Shown here piece by piece: positions 25,854-35,355 of a stretch of 64,000 bases of DNA. Positions within the stretch are counted from its first letter, which is position 1. Each line of letters begins with the position of its first letter. The translations under genes were made by a program, and so were the position numbers. This DNA is from Arthrobacter sp. MYb214 (GTDB lineage Bacteria; Actinomycetota; Actinomycetes; Actinomycetales; Micrococcaceae), in contig NZ_PCPZ01000003.1 of assembly GCF_002979865.1 (NCBI RefSeq), forward strand, positions 124,001 through 188,000. The letters run 5' to 3'. A model generated the notes under the pieces. That model was not told the origin of the DNA. It saw only the letters and a list, made by a program, of their open reading frames with translations, and searched no databases.

Positions 25854-26558
25854 ATGACAACGAAGTTTCGGGATGACGCAGCCGCCGCCTTGGCTGCCGT
25901 CGTCAAGGATGGCATGACCATCGCAGTAGGCGGTTTCGGCCTCTCCGGCATCCCCAACCGCCTGATCACCGCACTGCGGGATTCGAAGGCAACCAACCTG
26001 ACCATCGTGTCAAACAACATGGGCGTAGACGGCAAGGGGCTGGGCATCCTGCTGGAAAATAAGCAGGTCTCCAAGGTCCTGGCCTCCTACGTCGGGGAGA
26101 ACAAGCTGTTCGCACAGCAGTTCCTCGATGGGGACCTGGAAGTTGAATTCTGCCCGCAGGGCACCTTGGCCGAGCGCTTGCGCGCTGGCGGGGTGGGCAT
26201 TCCCGCCTTCTTCACCCCCACCGGCGTGGGAACTCCGATCGCCGAAGGCAAGGATGTCATGGAATTCAACGGCAAGCCAGCGATCCTCGAGCGCGGAATC
26301 TTTGCCGATATCGCACTGGTCAAGGCGCACCAGGCCGACGCCGAAGGCAACCTGCGCTACCGGATGACCTCGAAGAACTTCAACCCGCTGGCCGCCATGT
26401 CCGGCCGCCACACCTTCGCCGAAGCCGAGGAAATTGTCGAGGGCTACCTGGATCCGTCGCTGGTGGAGACCCCCGGCATCTTCGTGCAGACCCTGGTGCA
26501 GGCCGATGCGGTCAAGGACATTGAACAGCGCACCGTGCGCAGCCGAAAGGAGGCCTGA
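25854..26558 (+). CDS. scoA: 3-oxoacid CoA-transferase, subunit A
   Basis: Subunit A (234 residues) of a succinyl-CoA:3-ketoacid CoA-transferase. It has [13 protein letters not shown] (CoA-binding glycine motif), [35 protein letters not shown] and [26 protein letters not shown], all characteristic. GGAGGA sits at good spacing before the ATG at 25854. It forms one operon with subunit B and a thiolase. The same fold serves 3-oxoadipate (PcaI); the match is closer to ScoA from memory of the Bacillus protein, but PcaI cannot be ruled out. Confidence 0.88.
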   Translation: MTTKFRDDAAAALAAVVKDGMTIAVGGFGLSGIPNRLITALRDSKATNLTIVSNNMGVDGKGLGILLENKQVSKVLASYVGENKLFAQQFLDGDLEVEFCPQGTLAERLRAGGVGIPAFFTPTGVGTPIAEGKDVMEFNGKPAILERGIFADIALVKAHQADAEGNLRYRMTSKNFNPLAAMSGRHTFAEAEEIVEGYLDPSLVETPGIFVQTLVQADAVKDIEQRTVRSRKEA

Positions 26559-26560
26559 GC

Positions 26561-27211
26561 ATGTGGACTCGCGATGAAATGGCGGCCATTGCCGCTAGCG
26601 AATTAACCGACGGCCAGTATGTGAATCTCGGTATTGGAATCCCCACGATGGTGGCCAACAACCTGCCGGAAGGCGTTTCGGTCAAGCTGCAAAGCGAAAA
26701 CGGCCTGCTGGGCATGGGTCCCTTCCCCTATGAAGGTGAAGAAGATGCGGATCTGATCAATGCAGGCAAACAGACCGTGACCATCCTGCCCGGCGGCAGC
26801 TTCTTCGATTCGGCGACCTCCTTCGGCATGATCCGCGGCGGCCACGTCCAGACCGCGATCCTCGGCGCCCTGCAATTGGCCGCCAATGGCGATCTGGCCA
26901 ATTGGACCATCCCGGGCAAGCTGGTCAAGGGCATGGGCGGAGCCATGGACCTGGTCGCCGGCACCCCGCGCGTGATCGTTCTGACTGATCACGTGGCCAA
27001 GGACGGGACGTCCAAGATTGTGGAGAAATGCGACTTGCCGCTCACCGGAGTCGGCGTGGTCAACCGCATCATCACCGACCGAGCAGTGTTTGATATAGAA
27101 AACTCGACCTTGACCCTGCGTGCAGTAGCCCCGGGTGAAAGCGTGGAAACCATCAAGGACATCACGGCAGCAGAATTTGCCGTGGATATTGTGGAGGATC
27201 TGAAAGCATGA
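26561..27211 (+). CDS. scoB: 3-oxoacid CoA-transferase, subunit B
   Basis: Subunit B (216 residues) carrying the catalytic Glu46 in the S-E-N-G motif ([10 protein letters not shown]), which forms the covalent glutamyl-CoA intermediate. Other conserved parts: [42 protein letters not shown]. It starts two bases after subunit A. Together they move CoA from succinyl-CoA to acetoacetate or a related 3-oxoacid. Confidence 0.9.
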   Translation: MWTRDEMAAIAASELTDGQYVNLGIGIPTMVANNLPEGVSVKLQSENGLLGMGPFPYEGEEDADLINAGKQTVTILPGGSFFDSATSFGMIRGGHVQTAILGALQLAANGDLANWTIPGKLVKGMGGAMDLVAGTPRVIVLTDHVAKDGTSKIVEKCDLPLTGVGVVNRIITDRAVFDIENSTLTLRAVAPGESVETIKDITAAEFAVDIVEDLKA

Positions 27212-28377
27212 CCGCAAAGATTGTGGGCTACGCCCGTACCCCATTCGTGAAATTCAACGGCACCTTCGCCGCTGTTCCAGCCACCGAGCTCGGCGCCCAT
27301 GCCGGCAAGGCCGCGCTGGAACGTGCCGGAGTTGATCCCAGCGAGGTCCAGCAGGTCATCGCCGGCCAGGTGCTGCAAGGTGGCGCCGGCCAGAACCCGG
27401 CCCGTCAATCCGCTGTGGGTGCCGGCATTGCGCTGGACGTTCCGGCCATCGCCGTGAATGCCGTATGCCTCTCAGGTGCCGAGGCCGTTGTGGCAGGAGC
27501 CCGCCTGATCAATAGCGGCGAGGCAGACGTTGTCCTGGCTATCGGCCAGGAATCCATGTCGCTGGCTCCGCATGTGCAGCGCGCCCGTGCCGGAACCAAG
27601 TACGGTGCCATTGAACTGATTGACACCCTGGAATACGACGGCCTGACCGATGCTGCCGAGAAGCGTTCGATGGGCGCTTCCACCGAGGAGCACAATGCCA
27701 AGTTGTCGATGACCCGCGAGGCCCAGGATACGGTCTCGGCCGCATCCCACCAGCGCGCTGCCGCGGCCCGAGATTTCGCAGCCGGCGAGATTGCGCCATT
27801 TACCATTTCCAGCCGTCGCGGCGACACCACGATCAGCGAAGATGATGGCATCCGCGAAGCAACCACCGTGGAATCCTTGGGCAAGCTGCGTCCGGCCTTT
27901 GCCAAGGAAGGCACCATTACCGCAGGCAACTCCTCGCAGATCACCGACGGCGCAGCAGCCGTGGTGCTGGCCAGCGATGCGGCCATTGAGCGCCTGGGCC
28001 TGGAGCCGCTGGCTGAAATTCTCTCGCACGCTTTCGTTGCCGGCCCGGACCGCACCCTGCACGAGCAGCCATCCAATGCCATCAGCGCAGCCCTGGAGAA
28101 GGCCGGCGCCAAAGCCCAGGATCTGAAGGCCGTCGAAATCAATGAGGCGTTCGCCGCTGTTTCGGTGCAGTCCACCAAGGCACTGGGTCTCGATGCCTCC
28201 ATCGTGAATCCGCATGGTGGCGCGATTGCCCTGGGCCACCCGATCGGCGCTTCCGGTGCACGCATCATTGGCACGTTGGCCCGCCAGCTCCACGAGATGC
28301 CGGCCGGCTCGCTGGGCGCCATCGGCATCTGCGGTGGCGGCGGCCAGGGCACCGCAATGGTGCTGCGTTCGCTGTAG
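27208..28377 (+). CDS. Acetyl-CoA C-acetyltransferase (thiolase)
   Basis: 389-residue thiolase II that cleaves acetoacetyl-CoA into two acetyl-CoA. The nucleophile is Cys87 ([10 protein letters not shown]), with His344 in [16 protein letters not shown] and Cys375 in GICGGGGQG as the acid/base pair; all three are present. Start overlaps the scoB stop by four bases. With the CoA-transferase it completes acetoacetate use; if the operon is instead pcaIJF, this would be 3-oxoadipyl-CoA thiolase. Confidence 0.9.
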   Translation: MTAKIVGYARTPFVKFNGTFAAVPATELGAHAGKAALERAGVDPSEVQQVIAGQVLQGGAGQNPARQSAVGAGIALDVPAIAVNAVCLSGAEAVVAGARLINSGEADVVLAIGQESMSLAPHVQRARAGTKYGAIELIDTLEYDGLTDAAEKRSMGASTEEHNAKLSMTREAQDTVSAASHQRAAAARDFAAGEIAPFTISSRRGDTTISEDDGIREATTVESLGKLRPAFAKEGTITAGNSSQITDGAAAVVLASDAAIERLGLEPLAEILSHAFVAGPDRTLHEQPSNAISAALEKAGAKAQDLKAVEINEAFAAVSVQSTKALGLDASIVNPHGGAIALGHPIGASGARIIGTLARQLHEMPAGSLGAIGICGGGGQGTAMVLRSL

Positions 28378-28391
28378 CCGCTGTCCGATTA

Positions 28392-28440
28392 GCCGGTGCG
28401 GTTGGGTCTGCCGGGATACAACCGCACCGGCTTGTCCTTT
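28392..28440 (+). terminator. Terminator of the CoA-transferase operon
   Basis: Perfect 13-bp stem (28392-28404 with 28419-28431), 14-base loop, then a T-rich tail, 14 bases past the thiolase stop. Confidence 0.88.
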
Positions 28441-28616
28441 TACCGGTGAAGTGAAAGGCGGAACTCGCTCCTTAAACCCGCCGCATGTTTCTTAACTGGA
28501 CTTTGTTCCTCCACTTACTTGTTATGTAATTGGAAGGTCATATTCCAATTGTTCGACTTTAAGTTTCCAAGAACGCCCGGATGTGACGCCATCATCGCAC
28601 CATGTGAGGACTCACC

Positions 28617-31139
28617 TTGGAATATACGCAATTGCCTGATGATCCAAAGGTGCCACCGGCACCTTTGGATCCATTGCCAGCGCCGGCGGCACCGGCGAAC
28701 CCGTTCCAGAATGCCGGGCAGAACCGGCAGGTCAGGAAATTCACCAACGCGGTCCTGGAATTGAAGTCGCGTGCCAGCCTGCAGCTTCTTGGATTCCAAG
28801 CCGGCGCCATTGCGGCCATTGGCATCGTCCTGGCTCTTTGCTATCTGATCCCCCTGGCCTCGATGGCCAAGGAGATCGGTGGCGGCAGCTCCGCTGAATT
28901 CAACGTGGCGTCCCAGCTCAATTCCTTCAAGGCCTTCATCATGGTCTTCGGTGCCGTCCTGGGCGGCGGGCTGAAGATCACCGGATCCGGAGGCGGATTC
29001 GGCATGTTCGGCGAGCTCAGCCTCGCATTCGCCCTCGTTTCGGTCACCTCCATCGTGGCAATCTGCGCCGCGAACTACCTGATCGTGCGCAAGCTGCGTC
29101 GTGGCGCACGCAACGGCGGTTGGAAGAGCGCTGCATTGGCCTCCGGACTGCACGCGCTGGTCCTGGCATTGGTCTTCCTGGTCATTGCGCTCTTCGGGAA
29201 GCTCAGCATCCAGGGTGGCGAATTCTTCTCCGCCGCGGTGTCCCCGCGATATGCAGGTGTCTTCTTCACGATTGCCTTGGCCGTTTTCTTCTCGCAGTTC
29301 CTTGCCACCGCACCCCAGCGCGCCAACGCCGGATCCCCATTGATTACCGGCGTCCGCGAGGCCGTGGCCCTGGCCGTTTCGACCTTGGCGGCTTTCGCCT
29401 TGGGCGGCATCATTGCCGCATTCACCCAGCGTCCAGATGACATGCCCTGGAGCTTGGGCCTGATCCTGCTCCCGCTGCTGGGAACCATCGGTTCATATGT
29501 GGCAGCGTTGGGCTTCCTCGGGGCGCTGGCTCCGAATGTCTCCGGCATGGCCAGCTTCCTGGGCGAATACACCGCCGATGCCCTGCCCGAATCCGTCCTG
29601 CGCATCTGGGATATCGCCGACGGCAAGGGTGCTTGGCTCCTGGTCCTGAGCGCCCTCCTGGTACTCCTGGCGGCTATCCGTATTGGCGTGCACCGTGGTC
29701 GACTGGCCACTGGTTTCAACCTGCAGCGCGCTTGGCAGCTGCCAGTAGCGGCTTTGGTCCTGTGGATGATTCTTGCCGGGCTGACCAACATCTCCCTGGG
29801 TGGCGCTATCACCGCCAACGAGATGGGCAACATGAGCGGCAGCATGTCCTACGGCATCACCTGGTACTCGGTGATCTTCCTGGCACTCGGGGCCGCAGTT
29901 GTCTCGCTGCTGGCAGAAGTCCTGCCCTTGCAGGTCTACCGCTTCGCCCCATCCCTGCTGGCAGTGATTGCCGGCAAGGACGCCGCGGCGCGATGGATTT
30001 CCGGCCAGGCACCCGCCGTTGCTCCGGCTTCGCCGGTTGCAGCCGCACCCAGCCAGGCTGCTCCAGTTGCCGCCGCAGCCCAATCCACCCCTGCCGCGGC
30101 CGCCAACGGCCAGCCGATGGCTGGTGAACCGGCTCCGGCGCTGGCCCCGGCCTCGGAAGAGTCCAAGAAGAAGGCCAAGGCCGTTGGCTTCTCGGTTCTT
30201 GCGCTGGCAGTCATTGCCGGTCTGGGCTTCGGTGCCATCGCCTACCTGAACGGGCAGCGCAAGCCCGAAGCTGAAGTTGAGAAATACCTCGCGCTGCTTG
30301 CCGAGGGCCAGGCCGGCAAGGCGACCGAGATGGTCGACCCGGGGATCGACAACGCCTCGCGCGTCCTGCTCAGCGACGATGTCCTGGGCAACGCCAAGCA
30401 GCGCTTGGAACTCGTTGATGTCATCGAGGAATCCAAGGGCAAGGACTCGGCCCGTGTGCGAGCGATCTACTCCATCAACGGCGAGCGCCACGAACGCTCC
30501 TTCAATGTCGACGCGGGCGACAAGGACTTCGGCCTGCTCGATACCTGGGTGCTCAATGAATCATTGATTGTTCCGGTGGAGATCACCTCCGATAAGAGCT
30601 CGGAAGTCACTGTCGGCAAGGCCAAGGTCAAGCTGCTTGAAAGCGAGGACTACTACGGCGAGGGACGTTCCTTCACCGGCAGCTTCTATGCCTACCCGGG
30701 CATCTATGATGTCTCAGCGCCTGGCAATGAATACCTGACGAGCGAAGCGCAGGAATTGCGCGTCAACCATCCTGATTCGCAGCCGGCACAGGCGGCGCTG
30801 GTTACGACCACCACCGAGAAGCTCGACGAGCTGGTTCTGGATGAGGTCAAGAAGTTCGCTACTGCCTGCGTGACCGTTCCAACCAACCTCGATGACGGTT
30901 GCCCGAGCACCTTGCAGTCCAAGGACATCGCATCGTTCTCTGTGAAGTCGCATGCTGAAAGCGTGGCCATCGAGGAATCGGGCAGTTTCTCAAGCTCCGA
31001 GATCGTCTTCAAGTACAAGCTCAATGACACGGAGTTCATTGATTACGACGAAGAAGAGCTCACCCGCAGCTTCACGGGCAGCGTGGATTGGTACGGCGAG
31101 AAGCCCCAGGTCACCGTCGAAGGCGCATCCTGGTGGTAA
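28617..31139 (+). CDS. Unrecognised 840-residue membrane protein with a large C-terminal extracytoplasmic part
   Basis: No family recognised with confidence. The N-terminal 50 residues are Pro/Ala-rich and cytoplasmic. Residues about 57-450 contain some ten hydrophobic segments rich in Gly and Ala. An Ala/Pro-rich linker (about 475-530) follows, then a KKKAK stop-transfer cluster and one more helix (about 542-566), then about 270 acidic, beta-rich residues that should lie outside. That last part loosely recalls TcaA-like envelope proteins with repeated NTF2-like and Ig-like domains. The start is a TTG at 28617 with GAGGA six bases upstream and an in-frame stop just before it. Monocistronic, with its own terminator. 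Confidence 0.75.
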   Translation: MEYTQLPDDPKVPPAPLDPLPAPAAPANPFQNAGQNRQVRKFTNAVLELKSRASLQLLGFQAGAIAAIGIVLALCYLIPLASMAKEIGGGSSAEFNVASQLNSFKAFIMVFGAVLGGGLKITGSGGGFGMFGELSLAFALVSVTSIVAICAANYLIVRKLRRGARNGGWKSAALASGLHALVLALVFLVIALFGKLSIQGGEFFSAAVSPRYAGVFFTIALAVFFSQFLATAPQRANAGSPLITGVREAVALAVSTLAAFALGGIIAAFTQRPDDMPWSLGLILLPLLGTIGSYVAALGFLGALAPNVSGMASFLGEYTADALPESVLRIWDIADGKGAWLLVLSALLVLLAAIRIGVHRGRLATGFNLQRAWQLPVAALVLWMILAGLTNISLGGAITANEMGNMSGSMSYGITWYSVIFLALGAAVVSLLAEVLPLQVYRFAPSLLAVIAGKDAAARWISGQAPAVAPASPVAAAPSQAAPVAAAAQSTPAAAANGQPMAGEPAPALAPASEESKKKAKAVGFSVLALAVIAGLGFGAIAYLNGQRKPEAEVEKYLALLAEGQAGKATEMVDPGIDNASRVLLSDDVLGNAKQRLELVDVIEESKGKDSARVRAIYSINGERHERSFNVDAGDKDFGLLDTWVLNESLIVPVEITSDKSSEVTVGKAKVKLLESEDYYGEGRSFTGSFYAYPGIYDVSAPGNEYLTSEAQELRVNHPDSQPAQAALVTTTTEKLDELVLDEVKKFATACVTVPTNLDDGCPSTLQSKDIASFSVKSHAESVAIEESGSFSSSEIVFKYKLNDTEFIDYDEEELTRSFTGSVDWYGEKPQVTVEGASWW

Positions 31140-31182
31140 GCCGCTGCTTCAGCTGCTGCTAGCCCGCCGCTGACTAGAACGC

Positions 31183-31225
31183 AAAGCCGCGTGCCGGCCA
31201 TGATCCATGGCCGGCACGCGGCTTT
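31183..31225. terminator. Bidirectional terminator between convergent genes
   Basis: Perfect 18-bp stem (31183-31200 with 31208-31225), 7-base loop, A run on one side and T run on the other. Confidence 0.92.
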
Positions 31226-31237
31226 GCCCTTTGCTTC

Positions 31238-31798
31238 CTAATGCCACAGCGGTTCGCGCGAGACGTGGTTGACCAGTAGCTGCGCATCCAGCTCGACATA
31301 GGTTCCATTGGCCATGCGCGGATTGCTTTCGCCGGTGAGCGCGGCGATTACCGAGCAGATCAAGGCGCTATGGCTCACGACCATCACGTTCTGCCCGGGA
31401 TGCTGATGGCAGATCTTGAACAATGCGTTCACTGCACGCCCCACCAGATGCTCTTCGGTTTCTCCGGTGCCAACCAGCAGCTGGCGCTGTTCGTCGGCGC
31501 CATCGGCCACCAGGGTGCCTTCGAGATCGCCGAAGTCCTGCTCCATCAGTTCCTGGTTTTCGTGCAGGGCACGGATGCCCAGGCTATTGGCGAGGATCTG
31601 CGCTGTTTGGCGGGCACGGAACAACGGGGAGGAATACACCGCGTCCCAAGTACCTTCGGGTGCCAGCTCGGTGGCCAGCTGCTGGGCTTGGCGGATGCCG
31701 GTATCGTTCAGTGGCAGGTCGCTGCGTCCATGCAGGCGTCCTGCCTTGTTCCATTCGGTCTGTCCGTGGCGGATCAGGATCAGGTTCTTTGCGCTCAT
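31238..31798 (-). CDS. Histidine phosphatase family (phosphoglycerate mutase-like)
   Basis: 186-residue phosphatase. The N-terminal LILIRHGQTEWNKAGRLHGRSDLPLN contains the R-H-G catalytic His and the second Arg; the later VMVVSHSALICSVIAAL supplies the second His. It is cofactor-independent of phosphoglycerate mutase proper by length (short form), so it is more likely a broad or specialised phosphatase. The ATG at 31798 is where the family similarity starts. It is 64 bases downstream of the metallophosphoesterase gene on the same strand; the two may be one transcript. Confidence 0.85.
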   Translation of the reverse strand: MSAKNLILIRHGQTEWNKAGRLHGRSDLPLNDTGIRQAQQLATELAPEGTWDAVYSSPLFRARQTAQILANSLGIRALHENQELMEQDFGDLEGTLVADGADEQRQLLVGTGETEEHLVGRAVNALFKICHQHPGQNVMVVSHSALICSVIAALTGESNPRMANGTYVELDAQLLVNHVSREPLWH

Positions 31799-31862
31799 CG
31801 TCTTCTTCTTTCTGGCATGCACCGAAGCAACAGGTGCCCGGTGCGAAGTAGTGTTCTTGAAG

Positions 31863-32693
31863 TCAGTTGCCGGTCTGCGAACTCTTGACCGGCGCTGGCA
31901 GCGGGGTGCTCGCGTGCAGCGCGGCGTACTGGCCGCTGGATGCAGCGAACGCGTCGACCGATTTCGCCCCGACCTTGATGACATTGAATCCCGCTGCGGG
32001 CTCGTCAACGATCTGCGTCGGGGCAAATGGATTCATGTTGTAGGACACTGCAGGAGCCATGAACACCGGGGTGCTCAACAGCTGGCTGGTGGACGCCTGA
32101 TGGTAGTGGCCGCAAAGGATTGCACGGATATCGCTTCCGGCGGCGATGGCCGCCAGCTCCATCGGGTTCTCCAGCCCGCGGCCGGCGCGGGCTTCATTGG
32201 CGGCTTCCACCGGAGGATGGTGCAGCAGAAGCAGGGATCCGCGCGGCGCCGGAACCGCCAGCAGCGAGGCAAGCCAATCGAGCTGCCGCTGTTCCAAGCG
32301 TCCCCGGGCCAACTGGAATCCCCCGCTGTCCAAGCCGATAATCCGAAGCCCCAGGACCTCGTGCACCGTGTCGGCTGGATGCGGACCGGTGGACAGACGC
32401 CTGGTGTTGAAGGATTCTCCAATCGCGCCCAACGGATCATGGTTGCCCGGAACGGTGATGACCGGACAATCCAGTTCGCGCTGGGCCTGGTTGAAGATCC
32501 CTGCGGCCCGCTCATGGATGTCCGAACCGCGGTCTGCGATATCGCCGGTCACCACAATGGCATCCGGACCCAGATACGCGGCTGCTTCCAGCGCCTGTTC
32601 TGTTCGTTGCCACGAATCAATGGATCCGTGAAGCAGCTGCCCTTCGGGACGCAGGTGGGTGTCGCTCAATTGGATTATCGTCAGAGGTTCCAT
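31863..32693 (-). CDS. Calcineurin-like metallophosphoesterase (CpdA/Icc type)
   Basis: 276-residue dinuclear-metal phosphodiesterase. The metal ligands are in order: QLSDTHL (D-x-H), VVTGDIADRG (G-D), VPGNHD (G-N-H-D), LLLHHPP and CGHYHQA (G-H-x-H). This is the set of class III cyclic-nucleotide phosphodiesterases. The start at 32693 is decided by AAGGAGG five bases upstream; the ATG at 32708 would translate that ribosome site. cAMP as substrate is a family-level inference. Confidence 0.87.
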   Translation of the reverse strand: MEPLTIIQLSDTHLRPEGQLLHGSIDSWQRTEQALEAAAYLGPDAIVVTGDIADRGSDIHERAAGIFNQAQRELDCPVITVPGNHDPLGAIGESFNTRRLSTGPHPADTVHEVLGLRIIGLDSGGFQLARGRLEQRQLDWLASLLAVPAPRGSLLLLHHPPVEAANEARAGRGLENPMELAAIAAGSDIRAILCGHYHQASTSQLLSTPVFMAPAVSYNMNPFAPTQIVDEPAAGFNVIKVGAKSVDAFAASSGQYAALHASTPLPAPVKSSQTGN

Positions 32694-32941
32694 TTTTTCC
32701 TCCTTCACGGCTGCTGCATTTCATCCCATTGAACGCCGGGGTTCTTGCCAGCAGGTGAACAGGGTGTCGACGCCATATGAAGTCCTGAAGAATCGGGGTT
32801 TTGCCGATAATCGGACAAATCGGCCATGGAAGTCAGGTAAAACTGGCTGACACATGCTTTCTGGCGCATATGAACGGCGAGTAGCATCCAAAACGACTAA
32901 TCTTAGAAGAGAAGATTTGAATCCACCGAGGAGCTATATCC

Positions 32942-33892
32942 ATGACCGGCAGCAAAGTCGTCGCCTTTGGCCACTTCCAGCCAGAGCGCATCGTCCCTAA
33001 CACCGAGCTGGAAAAGTTGGTGGAAACCAGCGATGAATGGATCACCCGACGTGTCGGCATCGAAGAACGCCGCTGGGGAACCGGTGTTGAAACCGTAGAC
33101 TCCATGGCCATCAAGGCCGCAGAGATGGCGCTGGGCAACGCAGCTGGCATCAAGGCAGCCGATATCGACATGATCATCGTCGCCACCTGCACCGCTACGG
33201 ACCGTTCGCCGAACATGGCCGCACGCGTAGCTAACGCCCTGGGCATGGACCAAGGGCCGGCAGCGGTGGACGTGAACGTGGCTTGCGCAGGCTTTGCCCA
33301 CGCCGTTGGCCTGGCCCAGGGCACCATTGCCGCTGGCTCGGCGACGAATGCCTTGGTTATCGGCTCGGAGATGCTCACCGACTACACCGACTTCACCGAT
33401 CGCACCACCTGCGTGCTGACCGCGGACGGCGCTGGCGCCTTCGTGATCACCGCGTCGGAAGACAACGGCATCTCGCCGGTGGTCTGGGGTTCGGTTCCAT
33501 CCCTGTCCGATGCAGTGCGCATCGAAGAAGAAAACAACATGAAGTTCGCGCAGAACGGCCAGAGCGTTTACCGCTGGACCGTCACGCAGCTGCCGAAGAT
33601 CGCTTCGAAAATCATCGACCGTGCCGGCATGAAGCCTGAGGAGCTGGATGCCATTGTCCTGCACCAGGCCAACCTGCGCATCATCGAGCCATTGGCAGAG
33701 AAAATCGGCGCACCGAACGCGCGCGTGGCCACCGATGTGGTGTACTCGGGCAACACTTCGGCCGCTTCGGTTCCGCTGGCCCTTTCCAAGTTGATGGCTT
33801 CGGATGAGCCATTGCCTTCGGGTTCCAAGGCGTTGCTCTTCGCCTTCGGTGGCGGCCTGGCTTACGCCGGCCAGATCATCACGATCCCTTAA
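32942..33892 (+). CDS. fabH: 3-oxoacyl-ACP synthase III
   Basis: 316-residue initiating condensing enzyme of fatty acid synthesis. The triad is Cys115 (VNVACAGFAHA), His in VLHQANLRI and Asn in YSGNTSAAS. ETSDEWITRRVGIEERR near the N-terminus is diagnostic. It stands alone, away from a fab cluster, unlike the usual fabD-fabH-acpP-fabF order in actinomycetes, so it may be a second FabH. It may use branched-chain acyl-CoA primers from the bkd complex in this window. A GAGGAG site precedes the ATG. Confidence 0.9.
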   Translation: MTGSKVVAFGHFQPERIVPNTELEKLVETSDEWITRRVGIEERRWGTGVETVDSMAIKAAEMALGNAAGIKAADIDMIIVATCTATDRSPNMAARVANALGMDQGPAAVDVNVACAGFAHAVGLAQGTIAAGSATNALVIGSEMLTDYTDFTDRTTCVLTADGAGAFVITASEDNGISPVVWGSVPSLSDAVRIEEENNMKFAQNGQSVYRWTVTQLPKIASKIIDRAGMKPEELDAIVLHQANLRIIEPLAEKIGAPNARVATDVVYSGNTSAASVPLALSKLMASDEPLPSGSKALLFAFGGGLAYAGQIITIP

Positions 33893-33905
33893 GTATTTTC
33901 GCCAT

Positions 33906-33941
33906 GAGTGGGCGCTACGGCATTTTGCCGCGGCGCCCACT
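33906..33941 (+). terminator. Terminator after fabH
   Basis: 9-bp outer stem (33906-33914 with 33933-33941) with an inner GC-rich stem, 14 bases past the stop. Confidence 0.75.
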
Positions 33942-33993
33942 AGTGCTTTAACGGCGCCTTCCGCATCTGCCCTAAAAAGCTGCTCCGAACCCC

Positions 33994-34023
33994 TTGCAAC
34001 AACGCGTTAGTGACTGCTAACGT
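33994..34023 (+). promoter_or_regulatory. Promoter and palindromic operator of the ArsR operon
   Basis: -35 TTGCAA (33994-33999), 18-base spacer, -10 TAACGT (34018-34023). A perfect 6-6-6 palindrome CGTTAG-TGACTG-CTAACG (34005-34022) lies in the spacer and -10, where a bound ArsR dimer would block the polymerase. Transcription would start at or just before the ATG at 34031. Confidence 0.7.
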
Positions 34024-34030
34024 ATTTTTC

Positions 34031-34369
34031 ATGCTTGATCTACTGGAAGTCGCTTCCGAGCCAACGCGCAGGCGCTTGATTCAGTTGCTGGGTTCCGGGG
34101 AACGCACGGTGACGGAACTGGCCGCGAACTTCGCCGTCAGCCGCTCCGCCATCTCGCAACACCTGCTGCTGTTGATTGACGTAGGACTGCTGCAAGCCCG
34201 CAAGGATGGCCGCAGCCGCTACTACTCGCTGGACCCTGCAGGCATCACGAAGCTCAAGGCCCTCCTTGACTCGTTCTGGAATACCGAACTCGACCTGCTC
34301 GTTGCCGAGGCCGCCGAATTGGCGTCGTTCAATGGGCCACCGCACCAGCCACCAGGAGAAAAGCCATGA
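34031..34369 (+). CDS. ArsR-family regulator
   Basis: 112-residue winged-helix repressor: EVASEPTRRRLIQLLGSGERTVTELAANFAVSRSAISQHLLLLIDVGLLQARKDGRSRYYSL in outline. No Cys metal-binding motif is visible, so it belongs with the SRPBCC-linked ArsR proteins rather than metal sensors. The ATG at 34031 is preferred to a GTG at 34010 because the latter lies inside the promoter palindrome; the message is probably leaderless. First gene of a three-gene set with two SRPBCC proteins, overlapping the next gene by four bases. Confidence 0.85.
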   Translation: MLDLLEVASEPTRRRLIQLLGSGERTVTELAANFAVSRSAISQHLLLLIDVGLLQARKDGRSRYYSLDPAGITKLKALLDSFWNTELDLLVAEAAELASFNGPPHQPPGEKP

Positions 34370-35346
34370 GCTTTGAACGAACAGTCATCCTCCCCGTTGA
34401 CGCCGACACCGCCTTTGCACTGGTCACCAACCCGGAACGCCTTCGCCGCTGGCAAACCGTTGCCAACCGCGTTGACCTGCAGACCGGCGGCAGCTACCGC
34501 TTCACCATGGGTCCGGGCCACCAGGCCTCGGGCACTTTCACCGAAATCGAGCCCGGCAAGCGCCTGGTCTTCACCATGGGATGGGAAGGTTCGGATGCCG
34601 TTCCGCCCGGCGATTCGACGGTTTTCATCACCCTGGAACCGCTGGATCAGGGCACGGCCCTGACCTTGCGCCATGAGGGGCTGGACGCCGAGCAGTCCTC
34701 GGGCCACGCCGAGGGATGGAACCACTTCCTGGATCGGCTGAAGGAGTTTGCCGAAACCGGCGAAGCAGCCATCGACGAGTGGAACGCCGTGCCCGAGCCG
34801 CAGAATCCGATCGTTTCCGCCGAGGGCTCCGTGGCAGCCCTGCAGTTCATCCTGAACAACATCTGCGCAGCGGACCTGGCCAAAGCCACTCCCTGCTCCG
34901 AGTTCTCCGTGAGCGAGCTGCTGGATCACCTTGCGGGTTCGGTCTCGATGATCGGCGGTGCCCTGGGCGCTGCGGTATCCGATGACCCGGCCCTGGCGCC
35001 GGAAGCACGCATCGCCAACCTGGTGCAGCCGACCCTGGAGGCTTTTGCCGCTCGCGGCGTTGCCGGCGAGATTGATCTCGGATTCGCTGTCATGCCGGCT
35101 TCAGTGGTTGCCGGGATCCTGAATCTGGAACTGATGGTTCACGGGTGGGACTTCGCCCAGGCGACCGGCCAGGAGTTCGCGATCCATCCTGGCCACGCGG
35201 AATACGTACTGGGCTTGGCACGTAAGACTGTGGGACCGGCTCAGCGCACCTCCGGTTCCTTCGCGGAAGAAACCATGGTCGCCGAATCCGCCAGCAGCCT
35301 GGATTGCCTGATTGCGTTCACCGGCCGCGTTCCCGCAGGAGCCTGA
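34366..35346 (+). CDS. SRPBCC (AHSA1-like) domain fused to a TIGR03086/maleylpyruvate-isomerase-type domain
   Basis: 326 residues in two parts. Residues 1-135 are a START-like ligand-binding domain of the AHSA1 type (FERTVILPVDADTAFALVTNPERLRRW, GTFTEIEPGKRLVFTMGWEG, then HAEGWNHFLDRLKEF). Residues about 150-326 match the TIGR03086/MDMPI-like four-helix fold (CSEFSVSELLDHLAGSV, then ELMVHGWDFAQATG with a metal-type His). The two domains are usually separate proteins. Start overlaps the arsR stop by four bases. Function unknown; it may bind or modify a small hydrophobic compound that the regulator senses. Confidence 0.75.
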   Translation: MSFERTVILPVDADTAFALVTNPERLRRWQTVANRVDLQTGGSYRFTMGPGHQASGTFTEIEPGKRLVFTMGWEGSDAVPPGDSTVFITLEPLDQGTALTLRHEGLDAEQSSGHAEGWNHFLDRLKEFAETGEAAIDEWNAVPEPQNPIVSAEGSVAALQFILNNICAADLAKATPCSEFSVSELLDHLAGSVSMIGGALGAAVSDDPALAPEARIANLVQPTLEAFAARGVAGEIDLGFAVMPASVVAGILNLELMVHGWDFAQATGQEFAIHPGHAEYVLGLARKTVGPAQRTSGSFAEETMVAESASSLDCLIAFTGRVPAGA

Positions 35347-35355
35347 GGACCTCCC

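Noticed and set aside
25854-28377. Reading the CoA-transferase/thiolase operon as the 3-oxoadipate pathway (pcaIJF)
   Set aside because: No other protocatechuate or catechol genes are near, and subunit A looks closer to ScoA. It is kept as an alternative, since IclR-type regulators also control pca genes.
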